Positions 9,488 through 17,325 of a stretch of 64,000 nucleotides of DNA are shown one piece after another. Below the pieces are notes generated by a model, which was not told the DNA's origin, did not search any database, and saw only the letters and a program-made list of their open reading frames with translations. The stretch comes from Pyrinomonadaceae bacterium (lineage in GTDB: Bacteria; Acidobacteriota; Blastocatellia; Pyrinomonadales; Pyrinomonadaceae): contig JAJTWY010000001.1 in assembly GCA_021463165.1 (NCBI GenBank), forward strand, positions 186,001-250,000, read 5' to 3'. A program made the translations under genes and the position numbers. The first letter of the stretch is position 1. Each line of letters starts with the position of its first letter.

Positions 9488-10996
9488 CTATTTCTCCTCA
9501 AACTCGTCCCAGATCTTGTGCCCGTGCGTCTCCTGTAGGAAGATCGCTCCAACGACGACTGTGATCCCCGCAACCGCCATCGGATAATAGAGCCCTGCGT
9601 ATATGTTTCCGGTCTGGGCTATCATCGAAACTCCTATCAACGGCAGCAGCCCGCCGAAAACGCCGTTGCCGATATGATACGGCAAAGATAATGCGGTGTA
9701 CCTTATCTTCGCCGGAAACGCCTCGACGAGATACGCGGCGATCGGGCCATAGACCATCGTTACCCAAAACACCTGTATAAAAATAAGAAATATGAGTTTC
9801 CAGGCCGCCGGATTTGATAGCAGATCGCCAAGATCCGTGTATGGAAGAACCTTTTCGGCAGTGACCAGCCCGCCGTCCGGCCCGGTCGTTTGGGGTGTCA
9901 ACTTGATCGCGCCTGTCACCGGATCCTTTTGCGAACTGGCGGTGACGACGTTCGACCCCGCCGCGGACTGCATTGCGCTGTAGATCGGGATGTAAGTGAC
10001 CATGGCGAGCAGGCACCCGCCGAGGATGATCCATTTTCGTCCGACGCGATCGCTGAGGGCCCCAAAGAAAACAAAGAAAGGCATCGCCATCAGCAATGCG
10101 ATCGATACGATATAATTTGCCGATGTCTGATTGACGTTAAGGATGGTCTGCAGATAGAAGAGGGCAAAGAACTGTCCAGCATACCAGACCACACCCTGTC
10201 CGGCAGTCGCGCCAAAAAGGGAGCCCAATACGCGGCGAAGATTCTTCCATTTGGTAAACGCCTCGATAAGCGGATTGGCAGAGGTCATTCCGCTTGATTT
10301 CACATGCTGGAATATCGGCGATTCCTGCATCCGCAGTCTGATATAGAGTGATATGACCACCAGGATGATCGAGACTAGGAAGGGTATTCGCCAACCGCTG
10401 ACCGTTTCTGCTTTGCCCGCGAACTGCTCGGGGGTCATCATGTTCTGCACGAGCAGGATGACCGCCAGCGACATAAAAAGGCCTAGGGTCGCCGTGATCT
10501 GGATGAACGATGTATAGAATCCTCGCCGATTGTCGGGAACATGCTCGGCCACGTAAACTGCCGCTCCTCCGTACTCACCGCCAAGGGCCAGCCCCTGCGA
10601 TACTCGAACGAGAAGTAGAACGATCGGCGCCACGTAACCGATGCTCGCAAAGGTTGGCAGCAGGCCGATGACCGCGGTCGCACCGCCCATTATCAGCAAC
10701 GTCACAAGAAAAGCATATTTCCGTCCAACGACGTCACCTATCCGCCCAAAGAAAAGCGCTCCGAACGGCCGAACCACAAAACCAACGGCAAAGGTTGCAA
10801 GATAAGCAATATACGCAAAAGTATCATTGCCCGGAGGATAAAAGAGCGGTGCGATGATCGGGGCCAGGCTTCCAAAGATATAGAAGTCGTACCACTCGAT
10901 AACGGTGCCAAGTGATGAAGCACCGATTACCTGCCAGATCTTCCCTTTCGACACGCGATCATTGTAGAGCGCGCCCAGATCACTGCTTTCCGCCAT
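9488..10996 (-). CDS. MFS transporter, metabolite:H+ symporter type
   Basis: This 502-residue major facilitator has about 12 membrane segments and the MHS-subfamily opening SLGTVIEWYDFYIFG, followed by the loop 2-3 motif FGRIGDVVGRKYAFL. An extra soluble stretch of about 60 residues lies in the second half (around SAAGSNVVTASSQKDPVTG). Relatives carry proline, betaine, citrate, alpha-ketoglutarate or shikimate, so the substrate is uncertain. The start is ATG 10996; an in-frame TTG two codons earlier is less likely. It converges on the decarboxylase with a 46-bp gap and may handle its substrate or product. Confidence 0.85.
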   Translation of the reverse strand: MAESSDLGALYNDRVSKGKIWQVIGASSLGTVIEWYDFYIFGSLAPIIAPLFYPPGNDTFAYIAYLATFAVGFVVRPFGALFFGRIGDVVGRKYAFLVTLLIMGGATAVIGLLPTFASIGYVAPIVLLLVRVSQGLALGGEYGGAAVYVAEHVPDNRRGFYTSFIQITATLGLFMSLAVILLVQNMMTPEQFAGKAETVSGWRIPFLVSIILVVISLYIRLRMQESPIFQHVKSSGMTSANPLIEAFTKWKNLRRVLGSLFGATAGQGVVWYAGQFFALFYLQTILNVNQTSANYIVSIALLMAMPFFVFFGALSDRVGRKWIILGGCLLAMVTYIPIYSAMQSAAGSNVVTASSQKDPVTGAIKLTPQTTGPDGGLVTAEKVLPYTDLGDLLSNPAAWKLIFLIFIQVFWVTMVYGPIAAYLVEAFPAKIRYTALSLPYHIGNGVFGGLLPLIGVSMIAQTGNIYAGLYYPMAVAGITVVVGAIFLQETHGHKIWDEFEEK

Positions 10997-11088
10997 AAAC
11001 AATTTTTCGAGTTAACCGATCTTGTCTAGTATTGAACCGTTTCCCGAACGAGTTTCCTTATGTTAGCTTTGAGCCGTAAAAGTAGCAT

Positions 11089-11548
11089 ATGCGTTTTGTA
11101 AAGGAAACTGCTATCCTCGCCTCGCCCGAGCGGGTCTTCGCATTTCACACCCTTCCAGACGCTTTTGCAAGGCTCCTGCCGCCATGGGAGGACGCAAAGA
11201 TCATCCAAGCTGGCCGACATCACAAAGATCGGCTCGCGAGCGATCATCGAGACCAGGATACTCGGTCTGATACCGACGCGCTGGGTCGCCGAACATACTG
11301 CATACGATCCTCCTCGATATTTCGAGGATGTCCAGATATCAGGCCCTTTCAAAAGCTGGCGCCACGGCCATCACATCGAGCATCACCAAAGCGGTGCCTT
11401 GCTCCGCGACGAGATCGACTTCGAACCGCCGGCACTGATCATTGGGAAATTGGCCGCCAATAATATCATCATTCCTCGGCTCGAGAAGTTATTTGCTTAT
11501 CGTCACCAGGCGACCAGAGCGTGGTGCGAGAGTACCGAGACCGACTAG
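11089..11548 (+). pseudogene. SRPBCC/START-fold protein gene interrupted by a single-base frameshift
   Basis: The N-terminal part reads in one frame (RFVKETAILASPERVFAFH, then LLPPWEDAKII). The rest continues in the next frame (IGSRAIIETRILGLIPTRWV, then YFEDVQISGPFKSWRHGH). Together they make one SRPBCC ligand-binding protein of about 153 residues, a family often annotated as a cell-division-inhibitor-like SRPBCC protein. One extra C in the GGCC run at about 11212-11215 explains the break: removing it joins IIQAG directly to DITKIGSRAII. The downstream frame is still well conserved and runs to TAG 11546-11548, so the lesion is either very recent or a sequencing error. The end overlaps the convergent AttH-like gene by 4 bases. 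Confidence 0.75.
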
Positions 11549-12705
11549 ATCGGCAGCATTTCTTTGAATTTGCTAATGGTGCCTCCGAACAAAAAATCGG
11601 CGAGGCTGATTTGTTCATGTGACCTGTCGTATCCGACAAGCTCGACATAGGCTTGCCCCCCGATGGGTTCGCCGTTACGGGTTCCGGTGATACGGCATGC
11701 CCCTTCCCAATAGACGATCATGGTCGTTCCCCGTGTGTCCAGCTCCTGATCGTCGATCAGCGGCTCGACCACGATATCAAGACCATGCACAGGAACGCTG
11801 ATCCGCCACTTCGAGGGGTATTCGGCCCCGGTCGTATTGCTAAGCCAAGTCGAAAGTATCTCGACCTCAAAATCCGCGGCCTCCAGATAATGACATGTTC
11901 CGTCCACCCGAACAAACGTGCCTGTGGATGCGGGCGCCCCTTCCCCACGAAATTGATAGACCATCAGTTCCGTATCATCATCGAATTGCAGGCTGAACCA
12001 ATCCCAGTCCTCCTGCTCCCAGATACCGAATTCGCGATCCATCCAGGCCGACCCGCTGAACTCCTGGCTGACATCTGCACGCGAAATGCGTCCGGTGGCT
12101 TTCATTCGCGTGTACGAGAAATGGTTCGACGCCCCGGTTCGCTTTTTGCTGATCCCGCTCCCGCCGTCACCGTTTAGCACCACTGCTTTCGAGGGTTCGA
12201 GAATAGCGTCAAATACGACCCCGCCATTGAGCGTTGCGTGCAGCAAGTGTTTCCCCGCGACTTCCCGGATCGACCACTGACCGAGTTGGATGTTATAAGA
12301 GGTCTCACTCATTACTGCATCAAGATCGAACGGCCTGTTGAAACTGCGAATATGCTCATACTTGAACGATCGCGTCTCGATGTCGGAGATGGCGAAGTGA
12401 GCAAAATGTATTGGGTTTCCGAAGGCCGCTACAGGAAAGATCCCCAGTCGGTCAAGATCCGTACGACGCTTGAAGAAAACCAACTCAAAGCCAAGCTCAC
12501 GGCCGGTCTCTGTCTTGCAGTGACCGGTGTAGTACCACCATTCGGTCTGGACATCGGGCTTCGCATAAAGGTCCTCAGGTATCCGGACAGTGCCATCTGT
12601 TGGGACAGCGCGCAGTCCTTGGCCGCGAAACCCAAACAGGTCGGCCGCGCCGTCGATCGCCGTCGCCGCGAAATACTCAAGCGGTCTAAGAAGATCTTCG
12701 AACAT
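11545..12705 (-). CDS. AttH / carotenoid 1,2-hydratase-like lipocalin-fold protein
   Basis: This 386-residue protein has the CrtC/AttH signature region: TEWWYYTGHCKT at about residues 54-65, FAHFAISDIE near 100, then WMDREFGIWEQEDWDWFSLQ and YVELVGYD near the C-terminus. In the known AttEFGH arrangement such a protein sits with an ABC ATPase and FtsX-like permease, exactly as here: the permease ends two bases upstream and the ATPase precedes it. No signal peptide is obvious at ATG 12705, unlike many exported homologues. A lipid or hydrophobic-ligand handling role is inferred. True carotenoid hydratase activity is unlikely since no carotenoid genes are nearby. Confidence 0.8.
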   Translation of the reverse strand: MFEDLLRPLEYFAATAIDGAADLFGFRGQGLRAVPTDGTVRIPEDLYAKPDVQTEWWYYTGHCKTETGRELGFELVFFKRRTDLDRLGIFPVAAFGNPIHFAHFAISDIETRSFKYEHIRSFNRPFDLDAVMSETSYNIQLGQWSIREVAGKHLLHATLNGGVVFDAILEPSKAVVLNGDGGSGISKKRTGASNHFSYTRMKATGRISRADVSQEFSGSAWMDREFGIWEQEDWDWFSLQFDDDTELMVYQFRGEGAPASTGTFVRVDGTCHYLEAADFEVEILSTWLSNTTGAEYPSKWRISVPVHGLDIVVEPLIDDQELDTRGTTMIVYWEGACRITGTRNGEPIGGQAYVELVGYDRSHEQISLADFLFGGTISKFKEMLPI

Positions 12706-12707
12706 AG

Positions 12708-15269
12708 CTACTCGTATCCTATTGCCTCAACGACGGTAAGACGTGCTGCCCTGATGGCAGGGAGCCACGCCGATATTACAGCAAGCAGCACAACAACCGG
12801 AACAGCGATCAGAAACACGGAGTATGGAAAAACAAGCCTGATATCAAACCCGGCGACGACCTTGACCGCCGTCTTTACCAGGAAATAGGCATTCATCGCT
12901 CCGGTAGCAGCCCCGGCCGCAAGACCGATGAGGGCGATCGCCATGGATTCGAGAATTATCATCTTTATCACCTGCCTACGCAATCCGCCGATCGCCCGAA
13001 AGACCCCGATCTCGCGTGTACGCTCGGCCACCGAGATCAGCATTGTATTGGTCAAACCGATCGCTGCAACTAGGACCGCGACGATCATTTGGATATACAT
13101 CAGCAGGAAGAACTGGTCAAGCAGTTTCGTTACCCACGCCTTGTACTCTTCGTGAGTGTATATGAAGGCGCGTTGTGTATCCGCAACGATCGCCTGGACC
13201 TTGTCGCGAAATGCGTCCCGGTTCGTCCCGGGCTTTAGGTCAATAAATATGTAGTCGACATCGGAGTCCTGCCAATACCGCTTGTAAAGCTCGCGATCGA
13301 GAAAGAGGGTTCCATACTCTGACCGGTAATAGTCGAGCATGCCTACGACCGGCAGGCTTAGCTCGCCGCCGGGAGCCCGGATCGCAACCGTATCGCCCAT
13401 CTGAACGTTCCACCGCAGCGAGAAGTTCTTTGATATCAGAAGACCTTCCCCGCGTGAGGTCAACAGGCGGGCGGCCGAAGGATCGCCGACGTCCAGCAGG
13501 TCGGGCGAGACGGCGAAGTATGCGTCCATATCATGTGCCAGCAGTGTAACCTCAAGCCCATCAAAATATGTCGATGTTACCCTAACCTCGTTCGATACTA
13601 GAACCTCGTCAAGCTCGCTGATTCTTCTCGCCGTCGTTTCGGGAAAATGTTGGGTGCGCGAGTGAAGCTGTTCCGAAGAAGTAATCAGCATATCGGCGGC
13701 GAGAACCTTATCCATCGAGTGATAGATCGCAGCCTTCTGACTATGGATCATTGCCGCCGTCGAAAATACGAAGGCAAGCCCGATGACGATCGCCCCAACG
13801 GTGGCAACGGTGCGTTTCGGCGAGCGAGCCATATTCTCGACCGCGATCACACCTTCGGGACCGAATAGGAAGCCCGCCGCCGGCCGCATTAGAGCCGCCC
13901 CGATCATGAGCAGCTTCGGCAGGAGCAGGATCACACCGCACTGGATCGCAAACGAATATGCCATCTGAACATAGCTTCCGACGTTCGGCGTGCCGAAGCG
14001 CGTTCCCACGAGACCTGCCGCGATCAGCAGCAGACCCAAGACGATCCGAACTCGGCTGGCACGCACAGTCGGGTTTACGATCTCGACGTTGCGAAGGGCG
14101 ACCGCCGGATCCAGCCCTGCAGCCGCCCGCGCGGGCAGCCAAACCGATATGAGTGAGACCGCAACACCCAGCACAAAAGCCTGAAGCCCGAAAAGCCAGT
14201 CAAATCCAACCGTGCCACCGACAGTTTCGACGCCGTAAACGGTGCTTGTTACCCGCGCTACGACCTTCAGCGCGCCTTGAGCCATTGCAAACCCGATACC
14301 GACGCCAAGAGCCGAACCCAGCAATCCGAGAATTATCGCTTCGACAATGAACATTCGCCGGATGTTCGAGCGCTCTACCCCAATGGATCGAAGGATCGCG
14401 GTGTCCCGCCAACGCTGATTGACGCTGATACTGAACGAATTGAAGATAATGAAGATCGCGATGGTTAAGGCGAGAACACTTGTTATCGTAAACGCCGCAT
14501 GCATCGCCGAGATCGTATTCTCAAGATGCTGCCCGCGCAGATTTGGCCTTATCACATCGAGAGTGCCCGGGACCCGAGCTCTCAGATCCTTCTCAAGCTG
14601 ATCGATGGAAACATCGGTAGAATTCGCCACGTCGATGCGGTCGATCCTGTTTCCATTGCCAAACAAGGGCTGGGCTGAGGCCATATCCATGACGGCGACG
14701 TTCCCGTCATACACCTCTCCAATGCCCGCCTCCTCAAAGATCCCTCGTACGGTCAGGTCGGTCTTTCCGGTCTTTGCGTCAACCGTGAATTTATCTCCAT
14801 CCTTCAGTCCAAACCTGTCGGCAAGCGTACGCGTTACTGCGATCGAGTCCTTTCGGCTCGAGAAGGCCAGCGGGTTCTTTACGATAAAGTTTCCCTGGTC
14901 AAGCGTGCTCTTGTATATGGCGAGATCGCTGGCCGTGTCGAGGCCGAGAATGAGGATGCGCTGGCGGTTTCCGAGCGATGTGTTGACGATCGCCTCGACG
15001 ACAGGTTCGGCAGCCTCAACACCCGGTGTGTCTCTGACGAGTTTTAAAACGTCAAGAGAAAAGTCCGCGTCACCCGCTACGATCTGAAGAGTTGCCTTGC
15101 CGGCAAGTTTCTCGACCGTCGTGTTCAGCGAGCCGGCCAAAGTCGCGTTCGCAGTATGGATGGCAAAATAGACCGCGACACCGAGCGATACGCCAACGAT
15201 CGTCAGCGAAAGCCGAAGCTTGTGTGCGCGCCAGTCGCGCAAGATTATTGAAGCGAGAGCTCCGATCAT
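12708..15269 (-). CDS. FtsX-like ABC transporter permease, duplicated (AttFG/LolE-like)
   Basis: This 853-residue protein has ten or so membrane segments in the MacB/FtsX layout used twice: an N-terminal anchor followed by a large periplasmic domain and a three-helix FtsX block (about residues 255-390), then a second anchor, a second periplasmic domain and a C-terminal FtsX block (about 730-853). The LPARAAAGLDPAVALRNVE and AIRAARLTVVEAIGYE ends of the two blocks are typical. It overlaps its ATPase gene by four bases (ATGA) and is followed two bases later by the AttH-like gene, so the three are surely one operon. Such permeases drive mechanotransmission or lipoprotein/lipid extraction rather than classic import. 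Confidence 0.88.
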   Translation of the reverse strand: MIGALASIILRDWRAHKLRLSLTIVGVSLGVAVYFAIHTANATLAGSLNTTVEKLAGKATLQIVAGDADFSLDVLKLVRDTPGVEAAEPVVEAIVNTSLGNRQRILILGLDTASDLAIYKSTLDQGNFIVKNPLAFSSRKDSIAVTRTLADRFGLKDGDKFTVDAKTGKTDLTVRGIFEEAGIGEVYDGNVAVMDMASAQPLFGNGNRIDRIDVANSTDVSIDQLEKDLRARVPGTLDVIRPNLRGQHLENTISAMHAAFTITSVLALTIAIFIIFNSFSISVNQRWRDTAILRSIGVERSNIRRMFIVEAIILGLLGSALGVGIGFAMAQGALKVVARVTSTVYGVETVGGTVGFDWLFGLQAFVLGVAVSLISVWLPARAAAGLDPAVALRNVEIVNPTVRASRVRIVLGLLLIAAGLVGTRFGTPNVGSYVQMAYSFAIQCGVILLLPKLLMIGAALMRPAAGFLFGPEGVIAVENMARSPKRTVATVGAIVIGLAFVFSTAAMIHSQKAAIYHSMDKVLAADMLITSSEQLHSRTQHFPETTARRISELDEVLVSNEVRVTSTYFDGLEVTLLAHDMDAYFAVSPDLLDVGDPSAARLLTSRGEGLLISKNFSLRWNVQMGDTVAIRAPGGELSLPVVGMLDYYRSEYGTLFLDRELYKRYWQDSDVDYIFIDLKPGTNRDAFRDKVQAIVADTQRAFIYTHEEYKAWVTKLLDQFFLLMYIQMIVAVLVAAIGLTNTMLISVAERTREIGVFRAIGGLRRQVIKMIILESMAIALIGLAAGAATGAMNAYFLVKTAVKVVAGFDIRLVFPYSVFLIAVPVVVLLAVISAWLPAIRAARLTVVEAIGYE

Positions 15270-15958
15270 CGTTGGAACTGGAAATCCTCGACTATTCGGC
15301 CATCACGCAGCCGGATCTGCCGCTCGCAATGCTGAGCGGCCTCGTCGTTATGGGTTACGAGCACTATCGTTGTACCAAGCTCGAGATGAAGCTCGTCAAG
15401 GAGCGATAAGATCTCATCACCGGTTCTTGAATCGAGGTTTCCCGTGGGCTCGTCGGCGAGCAGAAGCGGCGGGTTGAAGACAAGAGCCCTGGCTATCGCC
15501 ACGCGTTGCCTTTCGCCGCCCGACATTTCGTCGGGCCGGTGACCGCCTCGGCCTTGCAGCCCTACCCGCCGGAGCATCGCCGAAGATCTTTCTAGCGCCG
15601 CGGCGGAGCTAATTCCTCCCAGCCTTAGCGGAAGAGAAACATTCTCGACAGCTGAGAGCGTGGCGAGCAGATTGAACGTCTGAAAGATCATCCCGATCTT
15701 TTCGCGACGGAGCCGTGTCCGGTCGTCGTCATTCATCGCAGCCAGCTCTAGGTTCTCGAAGATAACGCGGCCGGACGTCGGTTCATCCAGGCCGCAGGCA
15801 ATGTTCAGCAGCGTCGATTTTCCCGATCCGGACTGTCCCATTACTGCTACTCGCGTTCCGCGACCCACCTCCAGATCGACATCATCGAGCGCACGAAGGC
15901 CTCCATCGGCTCTATATGTCTTGCTGACCTTTTCGAACGCAATTATCGTATCGTTCAT
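15266..15958 (-). CDS. ABC transporter ATP-binding protein, MacB/LolD type
   Basis: This 230-residue cytoplasmic ATPase has Walker A GQSGSGKST (about residues 40-48), the signature MSGGERQRVAIARAL, Walker B LLLADEPTGNLD and an H-loop (LVTHNDEA). The ADEPTGNLD form and size place it in the MacB/LolD/FtsE group that pairs with FtsX-like permeases. It is the first gene of the AttEFGH-like operon; its TGA overlaps the permease ATG. The 167 bp upstream, shared with the divergent lipoprotein gene, would hold the promoter. Confidence 0.93.
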   Translation of the reverse strand: MNDTIIAFEKVSKTYRADGGLRALDDVDLEVGRGTRVAVMGQSGSGKSTLLNIACGLDEPTSGRVIFENLELAAMNDDDRTRLRREKIGMIFQTFNLLATLSAVENVSLPLRLGGISSAAALERSSAMLRRVGLQGRGGHRPDEMSGGERQRVAIARALVFNPPLLLADEPTGNLDSRTGDEILSLLDELHLELGTTIVLVTHNDEAAQHCERQIRLRDGRIVEDFQFQR

Positions 15959-16125
15959 TCGATGGGCTGGTTGGAGATCATCCGTCTGTTTTTATCCAGA
16001 TCCTGTTTGAATGGTCCGCCCGTCTGGGCAATAATTACGCGTTGACCGGTGAACGGGGCCGGTCGATGCTCAGAGTTGTCTTAATATATGAACAACGGCC
16101 TCGGATTGCAAAGGAGACCAGCAAA

Positions 16126-16926
16126 TTGAAGATCCTGTTCATTCTGCTCAACGCTCTTGCCCTCGCGCTTGCTGCCGCGTGTTCGGGCTCGGTAGGCCCG
16201 CAAACGGCAAAGGCGCCCGCGGTACGCACGGATCGAGGTAACGAGATCGTCAACGAATATCTCAGACGCGAAGCCGCCCCGTTCCGAAAGGATCGAACGC
16301 GGATCACGGTCAGGTCTGAGGATGGAAGTGTCGAGGTTTACGAACTGGATGTCTGGAGGCGTCAGACCGAAGATCAAACGGATACGATGAGCGTTATAGT
16401 CAAACCTACGGAAGATGCCGGCACCGCGACTCTGTCGGTTCAGGTCAAGGACAAACCAACGGTCAATATCACCTATTCCCAGGCTCTGGACGAATTTCGC
16501 GAATCGGACACAAGCAAGATGTTTTTTGGCGGACTTACGGCTCAGGAACTTCTTGGCGAATGGGGAAAGTATTCGTTCACCTACCTCGGAGACCGTGAGT
16601 TCGAGGGCAAAGTGGCCCATGAGGTCGAAGGGAAACTCAAGGATGGCCAGACCTCAGTGATCGCATCGAACAAGGTGCTGTTCGACGTGGAAAACTTTCT
16701 TGTCCGCGAACTCCGGCTTTTCGATAACACCGGCAAGGAATTGCGCGTGTACACCCAAAAGGAGACGCGTGTGGTCGATGGCCGGACCTACATCTCAAAA
16801 ACAGACGTCGTCAATCATGTTTACAAGTCGAACATTACGATCGAGGTGTTGGGACGTGAGTATCCCTCCACCCTCGACGATGCCCTGTTCTCACGTGAAA
16901 GATTGAGGCGATCCGTGCGAAAATGA
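16126..16926 (+). CDS. Predicted lipoprotein of unknown function
   Basis: This 266-residue protein starts with a short Lys-containing, strongly hydrophobic signal peptide ending in a lipobox (LALAAAC, about residues 12-18), so it should be lipidated at Cys18. I choose TTG 16126 because AAGGAG lies 9 bases upstream and the signal peptide begins there; an upstream TTG at 16042 would put a long charged tail before it. The mature part is beta-rich with no motif I recognise, though it vaguely resembles LolA/outer-membrane lipoprotein-sorting folds (repeated strand-turn segments such as YSFTYLGDREFEGKVAHEVEG). A Dabb gene follows 4 bp later. No function can be assigned. Confidence 0.7.
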   Translation: MKILFILLNALALALAAACSGSVGPQTAKAPAVRTDRGNEIVNEYLRREAAPFRKDRTRITVRSEDGSVEVYELDVWRRQTEDQTDTMSVIVKPTEDAGTATLSVQVKDKPTVNITYSQALDEFRESDTSKMFFGGLTAQELLGEWGKYSFTYLGDREFEGKVAHEVEGKLKDGQTSVIASNKVLFDVENFLVRELRLFDNTGKELRVYTQKETRVVDGRTYISKTDVVNHVYKSNITIEVLGREYPSTLDDALFSRERLRRSVRK

Positions 16927-16930
16927 CTCA

Positions 16931-17254
16931 ATGCTGATCCACATCGTCTGCTGGAGATACAAGCCTGAGGTAACAGAGGCCGAAAGAGAAGACCATCGCT
17001 CCCGTCTTCGGTCACTTTCGGCCGCCATTGGATGTGTCCGAGACCTTTCTGTCGGAGCAGATATCCTTCACCTTGATCGCTCGTTCGACACGGGCCTCGT
17101 CGTCGAATTTGACGATCTCGCGGGACTCGATGAATATACTGTTCATCCTGACCATCAAGCTGTCGCGGCCCTCGGGCGCGAACTCGCCATGCAAACGGTC
17201 TCGGTCGATTTTATTCGCCCTGATGCGGACAACGAGACCCCGGATCTCGGTTAG
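16931..17254 (+). CDS. Dabb (stress-responsive alpha/beta-barrel) family protein
   Basis: This 107-residue protein shows the Dabb ferredoxin-like pattern: a MLIHIVCWRYKPEVTEAERE start, a central GADILHLDRSFDTGLVVEFDD and the HPDHQAVAAL segment that ends the family domain. These small dimeric barrels occur in many unrelated settings, and a function is rarely known. It starts 4 bp after the lipoprotein gene and is probably translated with it. The 65 bp that follow lead into the M1-like gene. Confidence 0.85.
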   Translation: MLIHIVCWRYKPEVTEAEREDHRSRLRSLSAAIGCVRDLSVGADILHLDRSFDTGLVVEFDDLAGLDEYTVHPDHQAVAALGRELAMQTVSVDFIRPDADNETPDLG

Positions 17255-17325
17255 CAAACGAATACAAGTTTGCTTACATCATAAGGAAGCAATATTTATC
17301 TGACCATTTAGTCGAATTGCCGAAG

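Noticed and set aside
16884..16899. A TCTCACGTGAAAGA stretch resembling canonical parS
   Set aside because: It is within the coding region of the lipoprotein, matches only partly at the outer positions and is far from parAB; probably chance.
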